Shown one piece after another: positions 44,106 through 53,133 of a stretch of 64,000 nt of DNA. The position numbers were made by a program, and so were the translations under genes. Positions within the stretch are counted from its first letter, which is position 1, and every line of letters begins with the position of its first letter. The notes under the pieces are model-generated. The model ran no database searches. It had not been told where the DNA came from and worked only from the letters and a program-made list of their open reading frames with translations. Source of the stretch: Ilumatobacter coccineus YM16-304 (GTDB taxonomy: Bacteria > Actinomycetota > Acidimicrobiia > Acidimicrobiales > Ilumatobacteraceae); assembly GCF_000348785.1 (NCBI RefSeq), contig NC_020520.1, forward strand, positions 372,001 to 436,000, in the 5' to 3' direction.

Positions 44106-44603
44106 TCAGGCGAGCGTGCGGCTGTACTCGAAGATGCGGTTCGGGTTCTGCGGGTACACGGCCAGCAACTCGATGTTGCCGGTCGGACGCCAACCGATCT
44201 TCTCGAAGAACCTGCGCCCCACGGGGCTGTCTTCGGGCACCCAGGTCGTCAGCATTCGGCCGCCGACGGCTCGCAGGTCGTCTTCGACCCGCGAGATCAG
44301 CGCCGAGGCGGCGCCGCAGCCCCACGAGTGCGGATGCACCCAGACATCGTCGACTTCGACGATGCGGCCACGCTTCGACGCCGTGACGAACCCAGCAACA
44401 CGGGACTCGTTCTCGGCGACGTAGGTGTCGATGTGATCTTGCAGGGTGGAGGCCCGACACTCTTCGCGCCGTTCGGCGTCGAAGCGGTCGTCGGCGAACA
44501 CGTCGGCTGCAAACATGTGGCGAAAGCCTTCACGCCAGGCAGCCGTGTACGCAGCGGCCATGACGTCGAAGTCGTCGAGCGTGGCGCGTCGTACCGTGAT
44601 CAT
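44106..44603 (-). CDS. GNAT family N-acetyltransferase
   Basis: 165 residues, ATG 44603. GNAT motifs occur in order: ITVRRATLDDFDVMAAAYTAAWREGF (alpha-1/2), then ESRVAGFVTASKRGRIVEVDDVWVHPHSWGCGAASALISRVEDDL. The latter has motif A Q/R-x-x-G-x-G/A replaced by SWGCGAASAL. VPEDSPVGRRFFEKIGWRPTGN is motif B with the typical FFEKIGW. It transfers an acetyl group from acetyl-CoA to an unknown amine. It stands alone, convergent with the surface protein gene. Confidence 0.92.
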   Translation of the reverse strand: MITVRRATLDDFDVMAAAYTAAWREGFRHMFAADVFADDRFDAERREECRASTLQDHIDTYVAENESRVAGFVTASKRGRIVEVDDVWVHPHSWGCGAASALISRVEDDLRAVGGRMLTTWVPEDSPVGRRFFEKIGWRPTGNIELLAVYPQNPNRIFEYSRTLA

Positions 44604-44660
44604 CAGTGAATGATCGGCCAGACGGGGCCGAGACTTGAGTGCGGCGTGCGCCGCTCCCGA

Positions 44661-45599
<939 letters not shown>

Positions 45600-45879
45600 C
45601 GGCAACTCCTTCGATTCGGGCTGATCATCATCCTGCGCAGTTTGCGAAGATGCGATGATGTCAGCGAAGCTATGAGCGCCCCGTCAGTGATCGGCTCTGG
45701 TGCCGCACACCGGGAGACGAGCGTCACGATACCGAGCCATCACAACCGACCAACTCGCGAACGCAGACGGTGCGGCCTGTATCGCTGGTTGAGATGACGG
45801 AGAGTTTGGTATCACAAATACAGATGGCAGTATCGACGGGGAAGATAGGTCGGAAGTGAGCGCTGAACAGGGGGAACGC

Positions 45880-46215
45880 ATGACCGATCCGGCGATCGAC
45901 GCGAACGGCGAGATCGAACTGGCGGTGGTCACGATGCGCTTCGATGCTGTCGACGATGCTGCGTTGCTCGCGATCCTCTCGAAGTACGTCGTGCTCACCC
46001 GCATGGTCGACGGGTGCCGCAACGTCGATCTGTGTTCGAGCGTCACCACACCCGGTCGACATCTCGTGATCCAGAAGTGGGACGACGCCGACGCGCAGCG
46101 AGCGCACTTCGACTCGCCACTCATGGTCGAGATGGCACAGAGCTGCGTCGGCGTGCTCAGCTCGGCACCCGACATCGACCTGTGGGACGGCACGTCGGCC
46201 CACGACCTGCGCTGA
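45880..46215 (+). CDS. antibiotic biosynthesis monooxygenase (ABM)-fold protein
   Basis: 111 residues from ATG 45880 with GGGGAA just upstream; an in-frame GTG at 45856 is the alternative. The ABM dimeric ferredoxin-like fold is suggested by ELAVVTMRFDAVDDAALLAIL, then CRNVDLCSSVTTPGRHLVIQKWDDADAQRAHFDSPLM, which has the W-x-x-x-x-x-x-x-x-H-x-x-S pattern. Members are small oxygenases or heme-/polyketide-acting enzymes; this one is unassigned. It is divergent from the sigma gene and followed by the BI-1 gene. Confidence 0.82.
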   Translation: MTDPAIDANGEIELAVVTMRFDAVDDAALLAILSKYVVLTRMVDGCRNVDLCSSVTTPGRHLVIQKWDDADAQRAHFDSPLMVEMAQSCVGVLSSAPDIDLWDGTSAHDLR

Positions 46216-46285
46216 CCGCAGCGCGTGGCGAACACCGCCCGGAGAGCCCCGGAACAAACGTGGGTGCGGTAGCGTTCAGAGGAGT

Positions 46286-47122
46286 ATGTCGAATCCACTG
46301 TTCAACGAAAAGCGGATGAACGAAGACCGCGCCGGCTGGGCCGCCCCAGCGATGGGCTCCTCCATCATCACCGACCCCGGCGCCCCCGCAGGTGCGCCGA
46401 TCAACGACGGACCCGTCAGCTCCTGGAACAAGGAGGTGATGACGCTCAACGGCACCATCACCGCCACGGCGTCGCTGTTCATCCTCCTCCTCATCTCCGC
46501 CGCATTCGGCTGGATGGCCTCGTCGGGCCCCACGCTCGAGAACGGTCAGGAGACCTACCAGTTCCCGGCCATCGCCACGATCGGCATCGTCGTCGGTTTC
46601 GTCGCCGTCATCGCGTCGTCGTTCAAGCCGATGTGGGCCAAGTTCCTCGGTCCGGTCTACGCCCTCGCGTACGGCTTCGCCGTCGGCGCCATCTCGCACG
46701 GTTACGAGACGTTCTACGACGGGATCGTGCTGCAGGCCGCTGGGGCCACCGTCGCCGTCGTCGCCTCGATGCTGCTGCTCTACGCAACGGGCATCATCAA
46801 GGTCACCGAGCGGTTCCGCAAGATCGTCATCGGCGCAACGATGGGCATCATGCTCCTCTACCTGGTGTCGTTCATCATCAACCTCTTCGGTGGTGACGTC
46901 GCCTTCCTCCGGAGCGCGAGCCCGCTCGGCATCTTGTTCTCGGTCTTCGTCTGCGGTCTCGCGGCGTTCAACCTGGCGCTCGACTTCGACCTGATCGAAC
47001 GGGGTGTCGCCCAGCGCTTCCCCAAGGCCTACGAGTGGGTCGCCGCACTCGGCCTCGTGGTCACCATCGTGTGGCTCTACCTCGAGATCCTGCGTCTGCT
47101 CGCCAAGCTGCAGCAGCGCTGA
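46286..47122 (+). CDS. Bax inhibitor-1 / YccA family membrane protein
   Basis: 278 residues, ATG 46286. A ~55-residue cytosolic N-terminus (MSNPLFNEKRM) precedes seven transmembrane helices, among them LFILLLISAAFGWM, FPAIATIGIVVGFVAVIASS, ALAYGFAVGAISHGYE, VAVVASMLLLYATGIIKV and IVIGATMGIMLLYLVSFIINLFG. The acidic loop NLALDFDLIERGVAQ near the C-terminus is the conserved Bax inhibitor-1 segment that carries the di-aspartyl sensor. Bacterial members are calcium or ion-leak channels or protease-associated proteins. Confidence 0.93.
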   Translation: MSNPLFNEKRMNEDRAGWAAPAMGSSIITDPGAPAGAPINDGPVSSWNKEVMTLNGTITATASLFILLLISAAFGWMASSGPTLENGQETYQFPAIATIGIVVGFVAVIASSFKPMWAKFLGPVYALAYGFAVGAISHGYETFYDGIVLQAAGATVAVVASMLLLYATGIIKVTERFRKIVIGATMGIMLLYLVSFIINLFGGDVAFLRSASPLGILFSVFVCGLAAFNLALDFDLIERGVAQRFPKAYEWVAALGLVVTIVWLYLEILRLLAKLQQR

Positions 47123-47154
47123 CGCCCTCGACACCCGAACTCACATCCCCTCGA

Positions 47155-47856
47155 ATGAAACGACGCCGACTGTTCGAAGCAGTCGGCGTCGCCGCGCTCG
47201 GGGGAGCGATGGCCGCTGGCGCCGGCTCGCTCGTCGGGCTCACCGTTCCGTTGGCCGCGGTCGGCGCGCTCAACGGCGCGATCTCGGGTTGGCGCGGCGT
47301 CTACGAGTGGAGTTGCAGCCGCGGGCTCGTTGCGTTCACCCTCGATTCGACGTGGGGCCTCACCATGACCACCGCGGGGCTGTTCGCCAACGCGGTCGGC
47401 ATGGCGATGCCCAACTCGGGGTACGCCGCCGAACTCTCGGAGCGACAGAACCGTCACGTCTACCGGCGCGGTTTCATGCCGCGCAAGGGCTTCGCGATCA
47501 CGCTCGGCAACGTCATCGGCGGTGCCGGTGACATCGAGCGCGAGCGCCGCACTCGCCTCATCACCGACCACGAAGACGTGCACTGCTGGCAGGCCCGCTG
47601 GTTCGGGCCGTTCTTCCCGGTGCTCTATGTCGGCTGGATGATCGCCGGGGGTGGGGCCGGGATGGTCATCTGGTTGGTCGCTCGGCGACGCGACCGCTTC
47701 ACGAAGGTGGTCGAGTCGTCGGCGTACTTCATCAACCCGTTCGAGTGGTGGGCGTACAGCCGCGACGACTACTGGCCGCCGAAGGGCAAGGTCGAGGGAA
47801 TGGGGTGGAAGCGGCCGTGCTGTCGGCCGCTCGCCGAGGTGAAGCCGCGCAACTGA
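47155..47856 (+). CDS. hypothetical membrane-associated protein
   Basis: 233 residues from ATG 47155, 32 bases after the BI-1 stop and probably in the same transcript. Two hydrophobic stretches at the N-terminus (AVGVAALGGAMAAGAGSLVGL) and a later one (PVLYVGWMIAGGGAGMVIWL) suggest three or so membrane segments. A soluble part between them contains ITDHEDVHCWQARWFGP. The His-Glu-x-x-His pattern (HEDVH) resembles a zinc-protease site but is followed directly by Cys/Trp, so activity is uncertain. YFINPFEWWAYSRDDYWPP near the end is aromatic-rich. Family not recognised. Confidence 0.72.
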   Translation: MKRRRLFEAVGVAALGGAMAAGAGSLVGLTVPLAAVGALNGAISGWRGVYEWSCSRGLVAFTLDSTWGLTMTTAGLFANAVGMAMPNSGYAAELSERQNRHVYRRGFMPRKGFAITLGNVIGGAGDIERERRTRLITDHEDVHCWQARWFGPFFPVLYVGWMIAGGGAGMVIWLVARRRDRFTKVVESSAYFINPFEWWAYSRDDYWPPKGKVEGMGWKRPCCRPLAEVKPRN

Positions 47857-47875
47857 CGCGTCGGTCGGGCGTCAG
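47853..47875. terminator. hairpin overlapping two convergent stop codons
   Basis: CTGACGC (47853-47859) pairs with GCGTCAG (47869-47875) around a nine-base loop. The arms contain the TGA of the rightward gene and the TCA (stop) of the leftward hydrolase gene, so the element could end both transcripts. Confidence 0.5.
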
Positions 47876-48867
47876 TCGTCGACGGTGCGCAGCGCGGCGA
47901 GCAGCGCTTCGTTGAACTCGCTCGGCTTCTCCTGCTGCGTCCAGTGTCCGGCGTCGGCGATGATCGTCGAGCCGCGGAAGTCGGGGAGCGTGGTCTGCAT
48001 CGAGTCGACGTACTCCATGCGGTGTGCGATCACCATGTCACGGTCACCGCCGATGAACGCGGTCGGCATCGCCGGCGCGGGCAGATCCTTGGTGAGTTCG
48101 TGGTCGGCGTCGAGGTTGCGGTACCAGCTGACCGGACCGAAGAAGCCGGAGTTCGTGAACTGTTCGGTGTAGCGATCGAGATCGGCCTCGGTCATCCACG
48201 GCGGGATGCCGTCGGGGGCGGGGCCGTCGGCGGTGGCAGCGTCGAAGAACCCGTTGCCGTCGGCGGGCACGATGTCGGCCACGTCGGGCGGCGTGCGGTA
48301 CCCCTCGGCGCTGCCGATCCACAGCCACTTGCGCATGCTCTCGCGCGGGTCGGCGTCGAACTCGGCCTCGGCCGGCCCGACGGGTTGGAAGTAGAGCATG
48401 TAGAAGAACCGGTCGCCGTAGGTCGCCTCGAACAGTGCGGTCGGCGGCATCGGCCACGGTGTGTACGGCACGCTCACGTTGACGAGGCCGCGGATCCGGT
48501 CGGGGTGGAATCGGGCGATGTCCCAGCCGAGGAGCGCTCCCCAGTCGTGGCCGACGTAGAGCGCGTCGTCGGCGCCGACGTCGTCGATCAGTGCCACCAG
48601 GTCGGCGCAGAGCCGATCGGAGCGATAGGCGTCGACGTCGCGTGGTGTCGACGAGAACCCGTAGCCGCGCTGGTCGGGGACGAGCACGCGGTATCCCGCG
48701 GCGGCGAGGGGCTCGATCTGGTGGCGCCATGAGTACGACGACTCGGGGAAGCCGTGCGCCAATACGACGACCGGGCCGTCGGCCGGTCCGGCGTCGGTCA
48801 ACTCGATGTCGATCCCGCCGAACTCGCTGGAAGTACGGACACGTCGACGGGAGGCAGGGGCGCTCAT
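47872..48867 (-). CDS. alpha/beta hydrolase, epoxide-hydrolase-like
   Basis: 331 residues from ATG 48867. Epoxide-hydrolase signatures are the oxyanion motif HGFPES at ~residue 46, RGYGFSSTP, the nucleophile elbow GHDWGALLGW (Asp nucleophile instead of Ser), and the C-terminal GHWTQQEKP with the catalytic His. The two-Tyr cap and RxxW/F regions (RFFYMLYFQP) also fit. It would open an epoxide ring with water, or act as a related dehalogenase. Its start lies only 15 bases from a long perfect hairpin (48882-48920). Confidence 0.9.
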   Translation of the reverse strand: MSAPASRRRVRTSSEFGGIDIELTDAGPADGPVVVLAHGFPESSYSWRHQIEPLAAAGYRVLVPDQRGYGFSSTPRDVDAYRSDRLCADLVALIDDVGADDALYVGHDWGALLGWDIARFHPDRIRGLVNVSVPYTPWPMPPTALFEATYGDRFFYMLYFQPVGPAEAEFDADPRESMRKWLWIGSAEGYRTPPDVADIVPADGNGFFDAATADGPAPDGIPPWMTEADLDRYTEQFTNSGFFGPVSWYRNLDADHELTKDLPAPAMPTAFIGGDRDMVIAHRMEYVDSMQTTLPDFRGSTIIADAGHWTQQEKPSEFNEALLAALRTVDD

Positions 48868-48881
48868 CACCCCATCGTCGC

Positions 48882-48920
48882 GCACCGGACGGTTTGTCTC
48901 AGAGACAAACCGTCCGGTGC
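48882..48920. terminator. 19-bp perfect inverted repeat downstream of the Tat-exported protein
   Basis: GCACCGGACGGTTTGTCTC at 48882-48900 and its exact complement at 48902-48920 are separated by one base. It starts eight bases after the stop of the 48928 gene (minus strand), as expected for a terminator. The same core (ACCGGACGGTTTGTCTC) recurs at 51864-51898 behind the paralogous gene. It is also immediately upstream of the hydrolase ATG at 48867, so it may affect that gene too. Confidence 0.8.
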
Positions 48921-48927
48921 CGCGGGA

Positions 48928-50310
48928 TCAGAGGTAGTAGCCGGTGATGTCGATGGTCATGTGGGCGCCGTTGCCCGGACCGAAGACCGCTTCGAGTTCA
49001 CGACTCGAGTTGAGCGTGAACGTACCGGCGTTGCCGATGTTCATGCCGGCTGCCCAGTTGACGGTGGCCGCGGTGATCGCGGTGGTGCCACCCGGGTTGA
49101 TCGAGAGGAAGCCGGTGTCGCTCGTGCCGATCGCGACGACGTTGCCGACGACGGCGGTCGCGCCGGCCGGGACGGCGTCGGCGGTGACGACGGCGTACGT
49201 GTCGACGTCCTTCGAATCGGCCACCGAGATGGTCCGGTTGGAGCCGCCGGTGAACTTGCCGTCGGCTTCCTTGCGGCTGTCGTAGACGCGGAACGGGGTG
49301 ACCGGGTGGAAGGCGCCACCCGTTTCGCCACCGGCGATCTTGCGCCACTTGTTGGCCTCGTAGCAGTACCACAGCGTGCCGTCGGCGTTGCGAGCGATGG
49401 ATCCTGCCGCGCCGGTCGAGGTGGCTCCGATCGCGGGTGACGCTGCGGTGAGGTTGGCGATACCGGTGCCGGCTGCGTAGAGGTCGTATCGGGAGCCGCC
49501 GCCGACGACGCCGTCGCCCGCATCGGAGGTGCCGTAGACGCCGTCGCCGGTGTCGCTGCCGAGGTTCGCGTTGAACGCACCGCGGATGCCGACCGACCCA
49601 CGCGCCGAAGCGACGCCCTCGGTGCCGGAGGAATTCGTTCCGTCGGCCACGCCGTACACGCCGCGGCTCTGCGTGCCGGTGGTCTTGCCGTAGACACCGA
49701 CGCCGGACGAACTCGAGAGCGCCTCGCCGTACACTCCGATACCGCCGACGTTGGTCGCGGTTGCTTCGCCGTAGACACCGGAGCCGTCCGCGCTGACGCC
49801 CTGGACACCGTTGCCAAGTTCCGAATATCCGCGCACGCCGGGACCCGTCTGCGTGGCGCTGTCGTGATGGCCGTACACACCCGCCGCGTTGACAGCACCG
49901 GTGACGCCGTAGACGCCGGCGCTGTCGGGAGAGCTCGTGGTGCCGTGAACGAACTCGCCGCGAACGCCGTACATCGTTGCTCGTGTGCTGGCGTCGGAGT
50001 AGCCGTAGATGGAGGCGTCGCCGGCGCTGTTGCCGCTGCGAACATAGAACGTCGACCCGCCGCTGATCCCGGTCGTGTTGGACGCGACGTTGTTGGCGAT
50101 CGTGTCGGGGCTGTCGAGGTCGCCGAGGTTCAGGTCACTACCATTGGCGGCGCTGGCCCGCTGGCTCATCGCGATGCCGGCCGCCGCGCCGACCGCTGCA
50201 GCGATCGCACCCTTCGACACGAAGTTCCGCCGCGACGTGGAGGCGACGGCCGGCTCGACGACCTCACTTGTTTCGTCCCCGTGTTCGATGTGGTCGAGTT
50301 GATCGGTCAT
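48928..50310 (-). CDS. Tat-exported protein with G-V-Y-G repeats and a C-terminal adhesin-like module
   Basis: 460 residues, ATG 50310. The N-terminus has a twin-arginine signal (TSRRNFVSKGAIAAAVGAAAG, residues ~24-45), so it is exported folded. Residues ~100-310 are built of irregular G-(V/L)-(Y/R)-G repeats, likely a beta-solenoid (AGVYGVTG, AGVYGHHD, GVGVYGKTT, RGVYGVADG). A linker (DGTLWYCYEANKWRKIAGG) and one shared module (TPFRVYDSR ... MTIDITGYYL) end the protein. Its closest relative in the window is the gene at 51906. No catalytic motif was seen. Confidence 0.85.
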   Translation of the reverse strand: MTDQLDHIEHGDETSEVVEPAVASTSRRNFVSKGAIAAAVGAAAGIAMSQRASAANGSDLNLGDLDSPDTIANNVASNTTGISGGSTFYVRSGNSAGDASIYGYSDASTRATMYGVRGEFVHGTTSSPDSAGVYGVTGAVNAAGVYGHHDSATQTGPGVRGYSELGNGVQGVSADGSGVYGEATATNVGGIGVYGEALSSSSGVGVYGKTTGTQSRGVYGVADGTNSSGTEGVASARGSVGIRGAFNANLGSDTGDGVYGTSDAGDGVVGGGSRYDLYAAGTGIANLTAASPAIGATSTGAAGSIARNADGTLWYCYEANKWRKIAGGETGGAFHPVTPFRVYDSRKEADGKFTGGSNRTISVADSKDVDTYAVVTADAVPAGATAVVGNVVAIGTSDTGFLSINPGGTTAITAATVNWAAGMNIGNAGTFTLNSSRELEAVFGPGNGAHMTIDITGYYL

Positions 50311-50370
50311 GGTGGTCCCCTTCTGGGCGAGTCGATTTCGGGTGTGCTGGATGTGCTACGACCAGAGGCC

Positions 50371-50793
50371 GTGGAACAACAACCGAAGCTAGTTGGCCTC
50401 GAACTCATCGTGCGACGAATTGATTCCGTCATCGACGTGTTCACCGAGTCGTTCGGCTGGGAGGTTGCCTATGACGGGCCTGCTCGTGACGCTCGCGGCC
50501 GAGCGGTCGTTTTCGACGCAGGCGACGTCGCGATCACGCTGCTGCAACCCGACGAAGACGGCGACGACATTCTCGCCGACCGAACGCCTCGGCTGAGCCA
50601 GCTGGTCGTTGGTGGGGCGGATCCGAACGGCATCGTCGATCGGCTCACCGAGCTGGGCATCCCCACCCACGGCGCCGAACCCGGACGGCGGTTCGTGCCG
50701 CCGGAAGCGGTCGAAGGCCTCCTCGGTTTCGAGACCGCACTGATGATCCAGGAGGTCGTTGACGACCCCAGCAGCCCGGCGGTCGTGGAGTGA
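50371..50793 (+). CDS. VOC family (glyoxalase-like) protein
   Basis: 140 residues from GTG 50371, preceded by AGAGG; GTGs at 50344 and 50353 are alternatives. It shows two glyoxalase-fold halves: LVGLELIVRRIDSVIDVFTESFGWEVAYDG with AVVFDAGDVAITLLQPDE, then LSQLVVGGADPNGIVDRLTELGIPTHG. A C-terminal segment (PEAVEGLLGFETALMIQEV) follows. Metal ligands are not clearly conserved, so it may bind rather than catalyse. Its TGA overlaps the start of the Fic gene as TGATG. Confidence 0.82.
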   Translation: MEQQPKLVGLELIVRRIDSVIDVFTESFGWEVAYDGPARDARGRAVVFDAGDVAITLLQPDEDGDDILADRTPRLSQLVVGGADPNGIVDRLTELGIPTHGAEPGRRFVPPEAVEGLLGFETALMIQEVVDDPSSPAVVE

Positions 50794-51860
50794 TGTCTGT
50801 CGTCCCGCTCGTTCCCCCGACGGACGACGGTCTTCTCGAGCAGCATCGAGGCGTGCGCGTGGAAGCGAGAGACGCCTTGGGAGCGCTTCCAGATGCGGCC
50901 AGCGCGGTGTACCGCTGGTGGTCGCGTCGGCGCCTGGTCGAGTCGATCGGCAACCTGTTCCTCGATGATCGACCGTTGCTCATCCCCCCGCATCGACGCC
51001 ATCTGCACGACAAGTTCACGGGGAGGCTCGATGGATGTCTGACCGCTTTGCGACATGTCGACGCTCGGGTCGAGATGCATCGTCGCGGTCACGTCACCAG
51101 CGTGCTCGGCACCGACACTCCATACGTTCTCCACGCGCTCGCGGAGAGTCGCAATCCGGGGGGCTCCGAAACGAATCCCGGGTTGCCTCGTCTCGTCGAG
51201 GCGGGGTTCGACCCCACGCAGTCGGCGTTCCTTCCACCGCCGGCTCACGAGTGCGAAGCGTTGGTGAGCGCCTTGGTCGACGTGGCCAACGTCGACGAGG
51301 TTCCGGCGATCGTTCGAGCCGGATGGGCGTGCGCGACGCTGCTCGCGGTCCATCCCTTCGTCGATGGCAACGGGCGCACGGCGCGTCTGGTCTTCCAACT
51401 CCTCGCCAGTTCCGACGAGGAACTGGGCTTCGACTGGGGCACGGTGGAGCAATGGGCCATGCGGCGCGTACCGTACGTCCGCGCTTTGAAGGCGAGTCAA
51501 GCTCCGTCGCTACCCGGCTATGACGGTCGACGGGTCGACACGTCGCCATTCATCGAGTTCGCGGTTCGCACGTCGATCGACGGTGCGGAGGTCGGAGTGC
51601 AACGAATGGCGTGGTTCGCCACCGCGTGGGATCTGCTCGCAGGTGAGGTTGACGCCGACAGCGACGACGGCTTGGCGGTGATCGTCGAGTTGACGGTGGG
51701 CAGCGCCTGGTCAGCTTCGCTCGCCGAGATCGAGGAGGTCGTCGGCCTTCCGCATGCGACCATCGCCGTCAATCGACTGGTGCGTGACGGTCGGCTGATC
51801 TGGGATCGGCGTCGGCTGCTGCGCCTGAGCCCCGATCATCCGCTTCGGGCGTTGCGCTGA
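50793..51860 (+). CDS. Fic family protein (putative AMPylator)
   Basis: 355 residues from ATG 50793. The Fic core motif HPFVDGNGRTAR lies at residues ~187-198 with all catalytic residues (His, Asp/Glu, Gly, Asn, Arg), so it is predicted active as a nucleotidyl (AMP) transferase acting on protein hydroxyls. Upstream, the helical Fic segment VPAIVRAGWACATLLAV is present. The C-terminal ~90 residues (LAEIEEVVGLPHATIAVNRLVRDGRLI) form a winged-helix-like domain. A clear inhibitory S-x-x-x-E-G motif was not found. It is translationally coupled to the VOC gene and lies between the two Tat-exported paralogues. Confidence 0.88.
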   Translation: MSVVPLVPPTDDGLLEQHRGVRVEARDALGALPDAASAVYRWWSRRRLVESIGNLFLDDRPLLIPPHRRHLHDKFTGRLDGCLTALRHVDARVEMHRRGHVTSVLGTDTPYVLHALAESRNPGGSETNPGLPRLVEAGFDPTQSAFLPPPAHECEALVSALVDVANVDEVPAIVRAGWACATLLAVHPFVDGNGRTARLVFQLLASSDEELGFDWGTVEQWAMRRVPYVRALKASQAPSLPGYDGRRVDTSPFIEFAVRTSIDGAEVGVQRMAWFATAWDLLAGEVDADSDDGLAVIVELTVGSAWSASLAEIEEVVGLPHATIAVNRLVRDGRLIWDRRRLLRLSPDHPLRALR

Positions 51861-51863
51861 CCG

Positions 51864-51898
51864 ACCGGACGGTTTGTCTCTGAGACAAACCGTCCGGT
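51864..51898. terminator. 17-bp inverted repeat, second copy of the shared hairpin
   Basis: ACCGGACGGTTTGTCTC at 51864-51880 pairs exactly with the complement at 51882-51898 around one base. It starts four bases after the Fic stop and ends eight bases before the stop of the convergent Tat-protein gene, matching the geometry of the first copy at 48882-48920. It can terminate both transcripts. Confidence 0.8.
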
Positions 51899-51905
51899 GT
51901 GGGGT

Positions 51906-53033
51906 TCAGAGCCAGTAGCCGGTGATGTCGACGGTGAAGTCGATGTTGGTGATGCCGCGAACCAGCACCGTCAGATCGCGGGTGTCGTTGATCTTGAAGA
52001 TGCCGGCGTTGCCGATCGTCTGCCCTTCCTTCCAGTTGAGTGCGGCGGCGCCGACCGACGTGTCGCCACCGGGGTTGACCGTGGCGAAGCCGTTGCCCAC
52101 GGCGTTGATCGCGACGATGTTCGCGGAGATCGCCGTGGCGCCCTCCGGCACGGCGTCGGGGATGGTGACCGCGTACGACTCGGGGTCGCGGCCGTCTTTG
52201 ACCGACAACGTCACGTCGGAACTTCCGGCGATTCCGCCGCTGCCCTCTTCGCGGCTGTCGTAGACACGGAACGGTGTGGCGGGGTGGAATCCGCCAGCGG
52301 TGCCAGCGCCGGCGATCTTGCGCCAACTGCCCGGTGTGCCCGACTCGACGCAGTACCAGAGATCGCCGTTGTCGTCGCAGACGAGTTCACCGCGGGTGTG
52401 GATGTCGGTGCGTGCGCTCGGTGCATCGCCGTCGTTGTAGAACTCGAGGTTCGCTCGGGCACCCCGGGCGAGGATGCCGGCCGAGCCGCTCCCGCCGCCG
52501 TATCCGACCACACCGAACCCGGAGTTCTTGGTGTACCCGTACAGGCCGTTGGCGACCGTCGAGTTCGCATATCCGCCGACCGCCGCTGGATAGCCCGACG
52601 AATTGTCGGCTCCGACGATCACGAAACCCTCGGAGTTGTCGCGGACCGTGAAGATGTTCGCGTTGTAGTCGAACGTCAGGAAGCTGTACGCCGGCGGACT
52701 CGTGTTCTGATATGCGAGCACGGTGGTCTTGGTGCCGCTGTCGCCCGAGTTGGTCTGTTCGCCGGCGGTGATGGCGTCGGTGTCGGCGGCGGCCACGGGG
52801 CCGCCGGACTTGGCGAGCGCCAACGCGGTGCCGCCTGCAGCGGCGCCGGCGGCGAGCTTGAACAGATTGCGACGTGAGCCGTGTGGAACGTCGACGTCGA
52901 CGGGCTCTGCTTCTCGAGCCGCAGTGTCGTGCGATTCGAGTTGTCGGGCGAGTCGCTCGACCGTTGCTTCCAACTGGGCGATGCGGGTCTCGGCATCGCT
53001 CGTCGGGCTGGACGAGTCTTCGATGATGGACAT
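51906..53033 (-). CDS. Tat-exported protein with C-terminal adhesin-like module, paralogue of the 48928 gene
   Basis: 375 residues from ATG 53033 with AAGGAGG seven bases upstream; the frame upstream is not coding-like. A short coiled-coil segment (AETRIAQLEATVERLARQLE) precedes a twin-arginine signal (SRRNLFKLAAGAAAGGTAL, residues ~52-70). The middle is shorter than in the paralogue and has only a few G-(L/V)-(Y/V)-G units. It then shares the linker DNGDLWYCVE...SWRKIAG and the final module TPFRVYDSR ... FTVDITGYWL. The same hairpin follows the stop. Confidence 0.85.
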   Translation of the reverse strand: MSIIEDSSSPTSDAETRIAQLEATVERLARQLESHDTAAREAEPVDVDVPHGSRRNLFKLAAGAAAGGTALALAKSGGPVAAADTDAITAGEQTNSGDSGTKTTVLAYQNTSPPAYSFLTFDYNANIFTVRDNSEGFVIVGADNSSGYPAAVGGYANSTVANGLYGYTKNSGFGVVGYGGGSGSAGILARGARANLEFYNDGDAPSARTDIHTRGELVCDDNGDLWYCVESGTPGSWRKIAGAGTAGGFHPATPFRVYDSREEGSGGIAGSSDVTLSVKDGRDPESYAVTIPDAVPEGATAISANIVAINAVGNGFATVNPGGDTSVGAAALNWKEGQTIGNAGIFKINDTRDLTVLVRGITNIDFTVDITGYWL

Positions 53034-53133
53034 GAGGTGCCTCCTTGTAGCTGGGACACCAGGTTCGCGCGTTTGTGAAGGGGCTCGCGACGGATATTCG
53101 AGGCCCGACGTGGCCGTCGGGTGTTTGCCCTGG

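Noticed and set aside
48868-48885. A GTG start at 48885 for the epoxide hydrolase
   Set aside because: It would lie within the perfect hairpin arm; ATG 48867 gives a normal N-terminus for the family.
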